A stretch of DNA of 34,013 nucleotides from Bacteroidales bacterium (GTDB lineage: Bacteria; Bacteroidota; Bacteroidia; Bacteroidales; UBA932). Positions 1 to 8,491 of this stretch are shown in pieces (position 1 is the stretch's first letter; each line of letters opens with the position of its first letter). The notes under the pieces are model-generated. The model did not search any database. It was given only the letters and a program-made list of their open reading frames with translations, and was not told the DNA's origin. The stretch covers positions 1-34,013 of the forward strand of contig JAGAIM010000106.1 in assembly GCA_017626555.1 (NCBI GenBank), in the 5' to 3' direction. The position numbers and the translations under genes were made by a program.

Positions 1-36
1 CTACCTTCGCAGACGAGCAAAGGAGATGGGCGAATG
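1..36 (+). CDS. possible C-terminal tail of a gene cut by the left edge
   Basis: The reading frame starting at base 2 is open from the edge and ends YLRRRAKEMGE at a TGA at 35-37. It could be the last residues of an upstream gene, but eleven residues cannot be identified. A second frame from base 3 stays open to about base 197 but runs through the promoter at 121-151 and reads unlike protein, so I prefer the short tail. Very weak. Confidence 0.2.
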
Positions 37-120
37 ACGGAATCGGGAAACTCATATATCGCAGATTGATGATAGACCAAATCAAATTTTATCCTGCAAT
101 AATGAAAAGTGCACCGTCCT

Positions 121-151
121 TTTGCTCGTTCATAAAAAAGTTGTACCTTTG
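121..151 (+). promoter_or_regulatory. Bacteroidetes-type promoter
   Basis: TTTG at 121-124, a 19-base spacer and TACCTTTG at 144-151 match the Bacteroidetes sigma-ABfr consensus (TTTG-N19-21-TAnnTTTG) exactly. Transcription would begin near 157 and give a leader of about 180 bases before the first gene at 340. I see no other clear gene between 37 and 339. The leader holds a loose inverted repeat (GGTTGC 207-212, GCAACC 235-240) of unknown meaning. Confidence 0.7.
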
Positions 152-339
152 TGTATCAGTAGTTATCTCATTGGTGCAAAACAATAAAGAACTCTGAAAT
201 AGGAACGGTTGCCATCTCGTTACCCAATTTTCAAGCAACCCGAATAACCGTTTAATTCTAAGATAATTGCAAATTCTGCGATTTTTTTGTATAAAAGTGA
301 GTAATTTTACTTGCTTTTTGGCCTTGTGTGTACCGTAGG

Positions 340-744
340 ATGAAAGATTTCCTGACCATAATTATAACATTTTTAGGACTGATAACCACTGCCTCCGCTG
401 CCTCCGGCTCCGAGGGAAATTATGGTACCCCCCCCCAAGACATATCTGAAAAAGAGCAATTCCACATATACTATATCTGCGACAGTCCAGACATCGACAC
501 AAGTTATCTTGACAACAGGCAGCAGATAGCCAGAATCAGATATTATCTTCAGAATTCACCTCGCATCGACAGCATAACCATCTATTCCTGGTCATCCCCG
601 GAAGGAAGTTACAGGCGCAACAGTTGGCTGGCACGGGAAAGAGGAAAATCTGCCAGAAAGTTTCTCCTGGCGAACTCTCCTGACAGCAGCAGACTTTCCA
701 GCGACAAGATAAAGATCAGTCCATACGCCGAAAACTGGCCGTAA
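340..744 (+). pseudogene. truncated OmpA-like half of a DUF3575-type fimbrial protein
   Basis: The ATG at 340 opens MKDFLTIIITFLGLITTASA, a clear Sec signal peptide; a GTG at 328 in frame is less likely. The body has the OmpA-like fold seen in the N-terminal half of long DUF3575-family pilus proteins: a stretch around IARIRYYLQ, then ITIYSWSSPEG, where family members usually have 'ASPEG', then RNSWLARERGKSARKFL, and finally ENW. In the family this domain is followed by a DUF3575 beta-barrel domain of roughly 200 residues. Here the frame stops three bases after ENW and no barrel follows. The sequence downstream (740-877) reads as protein only on the other strand, so the gene was cut by a rearrangement. 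A C9 tract at 428-436 lies just after the signal peptide. The 135-residue product could still be exported, so a functional short protein is not excluded. Confidence 0.6.
428..436 (+). repeat. poly-C tract (C9) inside coding sequence
   Basis: Nine consecutive C bases encode the TPP of GTPPQ, just after the predicted signal peptide of the 340-744 gene. A change of one or two bases would put the rest of the protein out of frame. The tract is the longest G/C homopolymer I noticed in the window. A C8 tract sits at the matching place in the DUF3575 gene at 8488-9123. Confidence 0.85.
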
Positions 745-877
745 GTACCCTCGTCATCTTCGCCTTTGTTTCGGAAGAATCTTTCTTCTTTTACGGCACC
801 AGTCTGAGGGTCGGCCAGAATGACTCTCAGGATCTCAGGACTATAATATTCAGGTCTTTCATTATCTTCATAACGGA
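740..877 (-). pseudogene. antisense gene fragment of unknown family
   Basis: On the plus strand this stretch is broken by stops (for example TGA at 821-823). On the minus strand it reads as protein-like sequence: LRYEDNERPEYYSPEI, then VILADPQTGAVKEERFF, then RNKGEDDEGTYG, ending near base 740, where the plus-strand OmpA-like reading ends. No start codon or stop belongs to it, so it is an internal piece of a gene placed in reverse between two plus-strand fragments. I do not recognise the family. The open minus frame continues to 609 and 965, but outside this interval it is only a shadow of the plus-strand genes. Codon use alone could mislead me here, so a search of the 46-residue piece would be decisive. 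Confidence 0.4.
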
Positions 878-1729
878 GGAGGAATCTATATCGGAGAAAA
901 CGGCACAATGGCTTTCGGAAAAGGACTGATACGTAACAATTCAGCCGTATCCGGAGGTGCTGCAAAGAATTTCACAACCGCCTATCACCTGACAGCAGAC
1001 GAACTGATCGGTATCGGAGGCGGCATATTCCTGGATTCCGGCGCAACATTGGACTTTACAGATGACAAAACCCTCGGACTTTACGGCAATCTGGCCGACT
1101 ACGGCGCCGATGACATCTTTGCCAATGGAAACGGGACAACCATCGACCTCCCGGACATAAGCAAGATGCAACTGTCCGGCTTTGACGTACCGACGGATGA
1201 ATTGTACTGGGTCGAAGACTATCCGACAAAAGACACCGAATACGATCAAGGCACCAACATAAACACCAGCGACACTGCAACTGACGAACTTCCTGAAAGA
1301 TACAGAGATGCCATAAATGCACTGCATCAGGTATATACCATACCCGGAGGTCAGTCACTCAAATGCTACACCTGCCTTGCATTGGGATATGAACTGATTT
1401 TCATCACCATACGGAAAGCAGGGCTTGAGAATGGCGACAGCGCCATCTTCGAGATCGCTGATGCACAGCACCCGGAGCAGATCTATATGATGCTCAGACT
1501 GACAGGAGACGGCAACCCGGAAGTCAGCAGAAGGGTGGCAATATATTCAGGAGAATGGGTCGTATCCGAAAGCGGATGGAGTTGGACATACGAAGGCACA
1601 GCGGCTATCACAAGAGATATCAACGGAACATCGCCTGAGCAGGACAGGATATTCACATTCACAAACACTCCTAAGAACAATACACCATTGAATGACGAAG
1701 CAATAGTTGTGAATACGATGACTTTATAA
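866..1729 (+). pseudogene. headless C-terminal part of a repeat-rich adhesin
   Basis: Protein-like sequence begins upstream of the first ATG (908) in the same frame: HNGGGIYIGENGT, then MAFGKGLIRNNSAVSGGAAKN. The pattern of NxGGGIY and NNSAVSGGAA resembles the short beta-helix repeats of polymorphic outer-membrane adhesins and autotransporter-like passengers, and a GIGGGIFLDSGATLDF repeat follows. The last third holds FTFTNTPKNNTP and a short tail ending VVNTMTL, like the end of large surface proteins found beside Bacteroidales fimbrial loci. There is no signal peptide and the frame is closed by a TGA at 821-823, so the secreted N-terminus is missing. It is either a dead remnant or a silent cassette that needs joining to an expressed head. 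It converges on the pilus operon with only 13 bases between the stops. Confidence 0.55.
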
Positions 1730-1742
1730 TATATGGATTCCC

Positions 1743-4208
1743 CTACTTAGGCTTGTAAACGCAGCGTACGCGGTTCATCTGCGATCTGCTCATATTGCCT
1801 TCTTCATACATCTGACTGTCGGTGTACTGCCCGGTAGTCGGTGAGTAGGTATCATACCAGGTTCCTCCATAACCCCAGAATCCACCTTCCTGATCCAAAG
1901 TCAGATTTCCTGATGAATATGATCCTGGAACACCGCTATATGCATTGGTGAAATCTCCATTTCCGTCATAGTTGACCTTGGTAGCACGGGCTCTGAACGT
2001 ATTTTCCGTCATATAGATTCCAGATCTGTTATATGCGGTCGAAGGTTTGATAGTTGCAGTATGCCTGTAATATGAAGGCTGAGACGACCAGAAATATTTA
2101 TTCTGGAAAACCTGGAACACTTCATAACCACCCTTAGTTATTTCCTCTATTTCATCGACTGCAGGCAGATACCAGCAGGTATCTGCAACATTACCATTAT
2201 TGTCTCTCTTGTTTTTGTTCAGACAATATTCGACAGCGCTTTTAGGATCCTCATCCAATGTAAGTTTTCCGATATGCAAGGATGAATCCGGACTTTTATT
2301 TGCTCCTCTTATCAGATAACGAGAAAACAGATGTCCTTTGAAGGCTCTTCCCCCCACATCGATGGTCTCATTGTTCAAGACATAATTATCTCGCGGCAGA
2401 TAGAAATCATAGTATGGGGAATATTTAGGAACGATATTATTATTCACCACGCCGGTTATGAAATCAAATATACCACCGGAAACTTCTATGGCAATATTGT
2501 ATCTGTTGGTGTTGGAGATATCAAGTCCGTCCAATCCCCAGGCCATTCCTTCGAATTCGGTATTTCCGAACGAGTCCTTCGGGTCATAATTATAGAGGTA
2601 TTCCTCGTGATACTCAATATTATATATAGTGTCGCGCGCCGGTGAAGAACTGGTGAATCTGACCGGATACAGATAGCGCTGGGCAATTGTATATTCAAGG
2701 ATTTCTGTCGGCTGTCCTGATGCAGAGGTGGGGAAATATGAAAAATTGATTACAGCATAACGTACGCCATCCCTACCAATCTGTATATTCTTTCCATTGA
2801 CAGATGCCGCAGTCGTCTCCACATTCTCATCCACATACAACCATATACAATGCTCACCCGAGCCAAGATCGCAACTGAAACTACCATTCAGATCCGTCAG
2901 AAGATCAGAAGTGAAATACTTTCGTTTAGGCGCGTTTTCTAATCTGAGCCATTGGGTGGAATTTGGATCCGTTATGCTCACTCTTACGGTTCCGGTAGTT
3001 ACATTTACATAGATAGGAAGAACCTCGAAATGGGCATCCAGCAAGGTTTCTCTTTCCATCAGGACAGTATATGCCGGCTGTCCGGTAAATGACACACGAC
3101 CATCGTATGAAATCTCATTCAATATCTCGGGATCGGAATAATTGGTCGCAGACAGAATTGTCACATCGTTGGTATATTCGATATTCCTCCTTACATTGAA
3201 ATCATCGTAATTGTTCTCTCCTATATAAATGTCATATTTCACATCCTTTCTATGCCCCTGATGATTGACGAATCTTCCATATATGCTGACATAGGTAGCC
3301 TTCTGGGCCTCTGTGACAAGAGATGGCTTATATCTCTGTCTCAGGTCTTCATCTTCTGGTCTGAGCACTCCTCCGTTGGCTTCGACAAAAGGATAGACAA
3401 AGTCACCCTTGTGGGCAGGATCTATCAGTCGTTCCGGAACATAGAATGAGAAAGACACAGAACTTGAAGATGTCGCCTGTGAGCCCTTGAATGATGAGTA
3501 TGAGAATACATCCTCCAGAACAGAGGCTGAGGTCTCGACATTTTCATCAAAATCAACCTCAGATGCAACATTATGCACTTCCCAACTACTAGGAATAAAA
3601 TATGAAGAATGCCCCGATGCCAGGTCAAGCGGCGAATTGACTCCTATATTGACGGTTATCTTCGCATAGGAGCAGTACATTTCCAGACTTACGAGATATT
3701 CGAGAGTGCCGTCCGGATCAAGATTGACTCCGGTCCGGCCTCCCATCATCGGAAAGCCCTCATCCGGAACCAGGACACCGGTAACGTCTGTATCCAATGC
3801 CGTAAAGTAAGATAGCGACCGTCCCAGGCAGTCAGACTCGGACAAGGAGGCCAGTCCCGGCATATTCGCAAAGGCATAGACCGAACACGAGGTCAGATCA
3901 TCGGACGGATATCGTTCCTTCAGGTTGTCAGGATCGACCAGGAATGAAATGTCCGATCCGATGGAATGCCGAAAATATATACATTTGCCTGATGCATCAA
4001 ATATGACCATAGCCATAGATGTGACTTTCTGTTCCTCCGCTGTCTTGTTAGCCTTGGTTTCAATATCACCGAAAGGCATTATTCGAGGAACGAACTGCAC
4101 TTTTCCATCACTTCCGATCTTAGCGGACGGTTCCATTTCTGCAAAGGAACAAGACCAGAGTGTAAAAAATGCAACTATGGCAAATATATATGTGTATATC
4201 TTCATCAT
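1743..4208 (-). CDS. DUF4906 lipoprotein, likely pilus tip/adhesin subunit
   Basis: An 821-residue lipoprotein: the signal MMKIYTYIFAIVAFFTLWSC places the lipidated Cys at residue 20. The long middle is beta-rich with no motif I can name. The C-terminal third carries features of DUF4906 proteins of Bacteroidales pilus operons: GMAWGLDGLDISN, a DTCWYLPAVDEIEEI segment near residue 675, FWSSQPSYY, and an Arg-Cys rich end (RVRCVYKPK). In type V pili the large last gene of the operon commonly encodes a tip or adhesin, and I infer that role from size and position. Its start codon overlaps the stop of the preceding fimbrillin gene by four bases (4205-4208), so the two are translationally coupled. 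It is the last gene of the operon, and no terminator is visible in the 13 bases before the converging adhesin remnant. Confidence 0.75.
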   Translation of the reverse strand: MMKIYTYIFAIVAFFTLWSCSFAEMEPSAKIGSDGKVQFVPRIMPFGDIETKANKTAEEQKVTSMAMVIFDASGKCIYFRHSIGSDISFLVDPDNLKERYPSDDLTSCSVYAFANMPGLASLSESDCLGRSLSYFTALDTDVTGVLVPDEGFPMMGGRTGVNLDPDGTLEYLVSLEMYCSYAKITVNIGVNSPLDLASGHSSYFIPSSWEVHNVASEVDFDENVETSASVLEDVFSYSSFKGSQATSSSSVSFSFYVPERLIDPAHKGDFVYPFVEANGGVLRPEDEDLRQRYKPSLVTEAQKATYVSIYGRFVNHQGHRKDVKYDIYIGENNYDDFNVRRNIEYTNDVTILSATNYSDPEILNEISYDGRVSFTGQPAYTVLMERETLLDAHFEVLPIYVNVTTGTVRVSITDPNSTQWLRLENAPKRKYFTSDLLTDLNGSFSCDLGSGEHCIWLYVDENVETTAASVNGKNIQIGRDGVRYAVINFSYFPTSASGQPTEILEYTIAQRYLYPVRFTSSSPARDTIYNIEYHEEYLYNYDPKDSFGNTEFEGMAWGLDGLDISNTNRYNIAIEVSGGIFDFITGVVNNNIVPKYSPYYDFYLPRDNYVLNNETIDVGGRAFKGHLFSRYLIRGANKSPDSSLHIGKLTLDEDPKSAVEYCLNKNKRDNNGNVADTCWYLPAVDEIEEITKGGYEVFQVFQNKYFWSSQPSYYRHTATIKPSTAYNRSGIYMTENTFRARATKVNYDGNGDFTNAYSGVPGSYSSGNLTLDQEGGFWGYGGTWYDTYSPTTGQYTDSQMYEEGNMSRSQMNRVRCVYKPK

Positions 4209-5323
4209 TCAAATTCTATATTGATGTTCTTGTCATCCCAGTAAGTTCCCGAGGTAGCATTCATCGTAACCAAGCCGTTCATAAAGATCAACTGAAGATA
4301 ATATTTCTGCCCCTCAGCGATATCCTTCTGCATATCGAAAGAGATATTGTTTCTGGTTCCGGATGAAACATCAATCATACCTTCTCCATCAGGATTGAGA
4401 AGCGGAACAGCAATTGGATTTCCATCATCGTCTGTAAACGAGAACTTGAATGAAGCCTTTCCCTTAAGATATTCTCCATTGGTCTTTTTCTGCGGTATTA
4501 TGATCAGAGTCTTGCCCTTATCTCCCGTTATATTTACCCTTTGGTCTTTTGACACAGACGCAGTCTGCGAACCGGAAAGAAGCGTGAAGGACGCAGAAGG
4601 CGAAGAGGCTGCAGTCAATGACTTTACTCCCGGATCAAGAGTCGATTCCTCGTGACTATACTCAGGATCCATCCAAAGAGATACTCCGCTATACAAGAGA
4701 TTGTCAAATGTAATGGTAAGATCGCTGATGCTGACAGTCACAGCCTTGCCATTCACATCATTGATATAATTTCCAATATGCACATCTACCGCAGACAGTC
4801 TGTGCTTCATAGTGAATCCGACAGAGTTTGAAATTGAATTGTCAACGTCCTTTACTTTATAGGAGGTCATAACATCCACCATATCGGAATGATTGAGGGT
4901 ATAATCGATATAAGGCTCGCCGTCCACATCAATACCGCTCGCCGTCACTCTATCGTACGGATAATATGCAAAGAATGAATACAGGGTTCCGTCACCCTCC
5001 CAAGGCATCAGAGATGTTCCTGACGGATTGAGGGCAGATCCGCTTGCATCATACTGATGGGAATTTCCTTTCCACTGGACAAGTTGCTTATGGAAGACGT
5101 TCGGCCTGATCTGACCGGCACTCACAATGTCCCAATATCCTTTATACTTGAAGGCCGTTACCCCGAAGTCCTTTCCTTCCATATCCGAAACAAGTTCTCC
5201 TCTGGTATCTACCTGCGAATCGAAGAAAATATAAGAAAGCGGTCGTTCAGGAGACAGAACTCCCCTGTCGCAACCTGTCAGTGCAACAAGGAATAAAGTC
5301 AATATGCAGAATAATCTTTTCAT
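4205..5323 (-). CDS. fimbrillin family lipoprotein (minor subunit)
   Basis: I start the gene at MKRLFCILTLFLVALTGC (base 5323) rather than at an in-frame ATG 48 bases upstream. This start gives a clean lipoprotein signal with Cys18 and leaves five bases after the previous gene, whereas the longer form would overlap it. The 372-residue protein has the fimbrillin layout: lipid anchor, a VDTRGEL segment, FFAYYPYD and VGFTMKHRLSAVDVHI in the middle (the typical 'F.H.L..v.v.i' signature), and a C-terminal strand NNISFDMQKDIAEGQKYYLQ. Type V pilins are exported as lipoproteins and polymerise by strand exchange after proteolytic trimming. Whether this is a shaft or an accessory subunit cannot be read from sequence. 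It is the fifth gene of the operon. Confidence 0.75.
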   Translation of the reverse strand: MKRLFCILTLFLVALTGCDRGVLSPERPLSYIFFDSQVDTRGELVSDMEGKDFGVTAFKYKGYWDIVSAGQIRPNVFHKQLVQWKGNSHQYDASGSALNPSGTSLMPWEGDGTLYSFFAYYPYDRVTASGIDVDGEPYIDYTLNHSDMVDVMTSYKVKDVDNSISNSVGFTMKHRLSAVDVHIGNYINDVNGKAVTVSISDLTITFDNLLYSGVSLWMDPEYSHEESTLDPGVKSLTAASSPSASFTLLSGSQTASVSKDQRVNITGDKGKTLIIIPQKKTNGEYLKGKASFKFSFTDDDGNPIAVPLLNPDGEGMIDVSSGTRNNISFDMQKDIAEGQKYYLQLIFMNGLVTMNATSGTYWDDKNINIEFE

Positions 5324-5328
5324 TTCCC

Positions 5329-6294
5329 TCACCTGATGATTATCGTTCCTCCTACCTGCTCCGTACCCCAAGGTTCGACCACAGGGGTATCGAACCTTAT
5401 GTCCTGCTCGACAAAAAGAACCGCCGAATATGTGTAATTGTTGCCCTCAGACCACTCCGAGACCACATCAACCGGCAGAACTGCACTTAGAATCCTTGAA
5501 GAAGTATTTGTACCGTGAGAATATGTGTACTCCACAAGCAGGTTGACCTGGTCGGCGGAAAGAGCCTGAGGAACGGCATATATTCCTCCTATCGTGACCG
5601 GTACGGCATTGGCCGGAAGTTCCAGATCTATGTCCGTAAGCGATACAGCACCGGCTTCATCCGAAGTAGTCCATCCGGAAGCGAATCTATATGTTCCGCT
5701 CTTCTTCATACCCCAAAGGTAAATGTTCTTAACCTTCATAGTATGGCTGTTGTTCAAGGCAGACTTGCTGAGATTTATGCTGATTCTAGCCAACTTATGC
5801 CCGAACTCCAGATTTACATCGGGAGGATTTTGTGTCATCGCCCCGGTACGGCGTCTATGATGAGCAGCAATCACATCTATATGACCGTTGTCCTGCTCCA
5901 GATCGGTAGAAATATTATCGGGCATCGCATATTCAAAGCCATAGTCTCCCGATGCATATTCAACAGGAATATCCAGAGGGGCTACCGCATAGAAGTCATA
6001 GGTTTTCTCCGGCAGCCAGTATTTGTCTCCCTCATATTCCCAGTTGTCCATCCTGCCGTATTCATCAGGATCGACTCCGGTCACCTCTGCTCCATCAAAG
6101 ACATCTGCCGCTCCGGGGGAGGTCTCTCCCCACACCCGGAAGGCGGTCAGATTGAAATCTGTCATCAATGTCTTTGTCCTTACATCCTCAAATACTATAG
6201 GATATGCGTCATCCTGTGGCTGTACATCGACAGGAGTCTTTGTACAGCCGCTCAGAATGAGAAAATAAATGAGGACTAAAGGAAGTTTCTTCAT
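5329..6294 (-). CDS. fimbrillin family lipoprotein (minor subunit)
   Basis: A 321-residue lipoprotein (MKKLPLVLIYFLILSGC, Cys17). The fimbrillin pattern is clear: a VRTKTLMTDFNLTAFRVWG strand, YDFYAVAPLD, the core VNLEFGHKLARISINLSKS near residue 170, a second domain around PANAVPVTIGGIYAVPQ, and a last strand with NNYTYSAVLF. It lies six bases after the major fimbrillin-like gene and five bases before the next, within one transcript. Bacteroidales pilus operons often hold several diverged pilins, and this shorter one is probably an accessory or adaptor subunit. That is inference from size and order. Confidence 0.75.
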   Translation of the reverse strand: MKKLPLVLIYFLILSGCTKTPVDVQPQDDAYPIVFEDVRTKTLMTDFNLTAFRVWGETSPGAADVFDGAEVTGVDPDEYGRMDNWEYEGDKYWLPEKTYDFYAVAPLDIPVEYASGDYGFEYAMPDNISTDLEQDNGHIDVIAAHHRRRTGAMTQNPPDVNLEFGHKLARISINLSKSALNNSHTMKVKNIYLWGMKKSGTYRFASGWTTSDEAGAVSLTDIDLELPANAVPVTIGGIYAVPQALSADQVNLLVEYTYSHGTNTSSRILSAVLPVDVVSEWSEGNNYTYSAVLFVEQDIRFDTPVVEPWGTEQVGGTIIIR

Positions 6295-6300
6295 TTTATG

Positions 6301-7440
6301 CTAATTGTTTGTCATCGGGATATCATCAGCGGAATTAGAACTATTATCACCGTTGATATCAAAATTCCAGGAAGCCACATTTGCATCGAAGCGGATATAA
6401 CTTGTCGTTCCGACGAGTGTCACTGTGTACTGATAAACCTTTCCAGGATGCCAGTTATAATCTACTTCGGCAGTATTATCGTTATCATACTTCAATGGGA
6501 AAGTATAGTCCTGGCTGTCAGTTCTCGTATAGGTATAGTTTCCTGGAGTTCCTTCCCTGTGATAGGTAACCAGTGTGAAAGTTACCTCTTTGTCCTCACT
6601 TGACTGAGGAATCACAAAATGTCCGAAAGACTTGTTGCTTGATGGAGTTATCACATACTCTTCATTTACAGCAGGATCTACAATAGGTACCGTATATTCA
6701 TATTCAGCATCACTGCCAAAATCACCCCAAGAAATTGTATGAGTATTAGGAGCCGTAAGTTTATATGTACAATCTCCTTTCTTCGCTCCTGAAAACTTGA
6801 GATCCTGGACCGCTACAATCTGATTCGAACCGACAGCATCGCCATTATTTATAACAAAACGCACACGTGTCAGAATATGTCTGAAATCAAAGGTTACAGT
6901 TTCCTTGCCTACCATAGATTCGCCTGTCTCGATCGGGTCTGCTATATCGACAATCAGGTCTTTATCCGTTATAGTATAATCATTAATGGTGATCTGATTG
7001 TCTCCCGTTTCAGAATATACATAACTGAAATCCACCACATCACCAGGATTAAAAACTTCCGGAGCGATTACATCTTCAGCCCTGAAGGCTGCATTACCAT
7101 TGGATACTGCTGCAAAATAATATTTCTTGTCTGCTTTCCACATTGTCGAAACACCACCATTGTATTCATAGTGTCCGTTCTGGGCAGAAGTTCCAGACCA
7201 CACCACGTCTTCACTATTGAAAACCGACTCTGGCTCTGTGTCATCAGCATTGGTCATATTCCCATAAACATAGAACCTAGACAAATCGGTTCTACCATTG
7301 ATAACCACAGCGCGCGTGTGTTTGCCGACATAGGTATCAAATGAGATTTCTCCACTGTCAGACACATCCATAACTTCATTCTTGACACAGCCTGTCATAG
7401 TTGCTACAAGTGCTGCAAAAATTAAAAAATGCTTTTTCAT
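6301..7440 (-). CDS. fimbrillin family lipoprotein (likely major pilin)
   Basis: A 379-residue lipoprotein with signal MKKHFLIFAALVATMTGC and Cys18. Soon after follows GEISFDTYVGKHTRAVV. The Arg43-Ala44 site lies where FimA/Mfa1-type pilins of Porphyromonas are trimmed by an Arg protease before polymerising; use of that site here is inference. Fimbrillin features include YYFAAVSNGNA, a TFDFRHILTRVRFVINNGD core, and VTLVGTTSYIRFDANVASW near the C-terminus. It is the first of three fimbrillin genes, a position often held by the major shaft subunit. It follows the DUF5119 gene by 37 bases and precedes the next pilin by six. No separate promoter is obvious in the 37-base gap. Confidence 0.8.
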   Translation of the reverse strand: MKKHFLIFAALVATMTGCVKNEVMDVSDSGEISFDTYVGKHTRAVVINGRTDLSRFYVYGNMTNADDTEPESVFNSEDVVWSGTSAQNGHYEYNGGVSTMWKADKKYYFAAVSNGNAAFRAEDVIAPEVFNPGDVVDFSYVYSETGDNQITINDYTITDKDLIVDIADPIETGESMVGKETVTFDFRHILTRVRFVINNGDAVGSNQIVAVQDLKFSGAKKGDCTYKLTAPNTHTISWGDFGSDAEYEYTVPIVDPAVNEEYVITPSSNKSFGHFVIPQSSEDKEVTFTLVTYHREGTPGNYTYTRTDSQDYTFPLKYDNDNTAEVDYNWHPGKVYQYTVTLVGTTSYIRFDANVASWNFDINGDNSSNSADDIPMTNN

Positions 7441-7477
7441 AAATGTAATTTTTAAAATTATAATTATTGTTAATATT

Positions 7478-8491
7478 CTATTTCAACGGAATATTTATCG
7501 TATCTCCCCAAGGATCCACCCCGACTCCGAATCCTCCTCCTTCAAAAACGCCTCCCTCTTCATCCGTAATACACAATCCTTCAATAAGTATCACTCCCCC
7601 TCGGGGCTGATTCTTCATCTGTGCAGACACATCGATATCGAATGTCTTGTACAGACCGTTTGTCATCAGTACATCCAATCTTATCATATAATCTTCCTTT
7701 CCGTCCTCCTCACCCTTGCTGTAATGATCGCCAGGATAGTCAGGCACGCCGAAGGTCATCACTTTGGCAGACAGAAAATCCTCACCTTCTTCGCAGTCAA
7801 ACATAATGGATGCAGACTCTGTCCCGGTATGTCCGTCATAGAGATAGACCTTCTCGGCCATTCCTGCAAAAAGCCCTTGAGCCTTGGACAGATATTCATA
7901 ACCTTGGCTGAATTCCATACGTACGAAGTATGTATAAACCAATGGCCTCATTTCAAGTTGCACGACTTCCGTCTCCATCTTCCTTTCCACCAGCATAGTT
8001 TCAATATACCTTCCAAACAGCATATCGGGCTGATTAATGACGCGCTCCCCCTCATTCGGAGACTTGAATTCAGCACGCGAGGTCGTTCGGGTTGTAGCCG
8101 AAGCCTCTTTGGAAGAGGACAGATCACTATACACAAGATACTCTGTATCATTATTATACAGCAGGAATGAATATTCACCTTCAGTTCCCAGTGTCACCCT
8201 CTTTCCCTGCGGATCGATATTGAAATCCTTATATCCATCAGTCTTATGATATGCTATCAGGCGTATTCCCTCCGGAATACCTGGAGATAAATCTTCATAT
8301 CCGCATCCCCATTCCGGATTCCAGCAGCCTTCCCATCCGCAACCATAATCTCTTTCCCACACGAGTTCCCAATCCGTACGCAAATCAATCCTTACTCCGA
8401 AAGAATGTTCGTCGTGATTATAGCATAGTTCCTTTCTGCACCCGCACAATGACAGTATGAGGATGCACATATATATCAATCTCCCCCTCAT
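7478..8491 (-). CDS. DUF5119 family lipoprotein of the pilus operon
   Basis: A 337-residue lipoprotein: MRGRLIYMCILILSLCGC gives Cys18, followed by RKELCYNHDEH, a hallmark of the DUF5119 family. The family is found between a DUF3575 outer-membrane protein and the fimbrillins in Bacteroidales pilus operons and is thought to serve in anchoring or assembly; no activity is established. The N-terminal part contains an unusual Trp/Cys/Gly-rich stretch (RDYGCGWEGCWNPEWGCGYE, around residues 48-67). The C-terminus holds GGVILIEGLCITDEEGG, then a Gly-rich run ending in DPWGDTINIPLK, which matches the usual end of family members ('W.d..v.ipi'). Its start overlaps the DUF3575 stop by four bases. Confidence 0.8.
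   Translation of the reverse strand: MRGRLIYMCILILSLCGCRKELCYNHDEHSFGVRIDLRTDWELVWERDYGCGWEGCWNPEWGCGYEDLSPGIPEGIRLIAYHKTDGYKDFNIDPQGKRVTLGTEGEYSFLLYNNDTEYLVYSDLSSSKEASATTRTTSRAEFKSPNEGERVINQPDMLFGRYIETMLVERKMETEVVQLEMRPLVYTYFVRMEFSQGYEYLSKAQGLFAGMAEKVYLYDGHTGTESASIMFDCEEGEDFLSAKVMTFGVPDYPGDHYSKGEEDGKEDYMIRLDVLMTNGLYKTFDIDVSAQMKNQPRGGVILIEGLCITDEEGGVFEGGGFGVGVDPWGDTINIPLK

Noticed and set aside
738-797. Short inverted repeat GCCGTAA / TTACGGC as possible recombinase crossover sites flanking an invertible segment
   Set aside because: Only seven bases, and the second copy lies inside the reversed piece rather than at its far boundary, so inversion between them would not explain the mosaic.
5515-6279. 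A 254-codon open frame on the plus strand
   Set aside because: It lies opposite a fimbrillin gene with a signal peptide and family motifs; the translation has no recognisable domain and is a codon-bias shadow.
7382-8170. A 262-codon plus-strand open frame
   Set aside because: It covers the DUF5119 gene and the start of the main fimbrillin in antisense; the minus-strand genes have signal peptides and operon spacing, and this frame has nothing.
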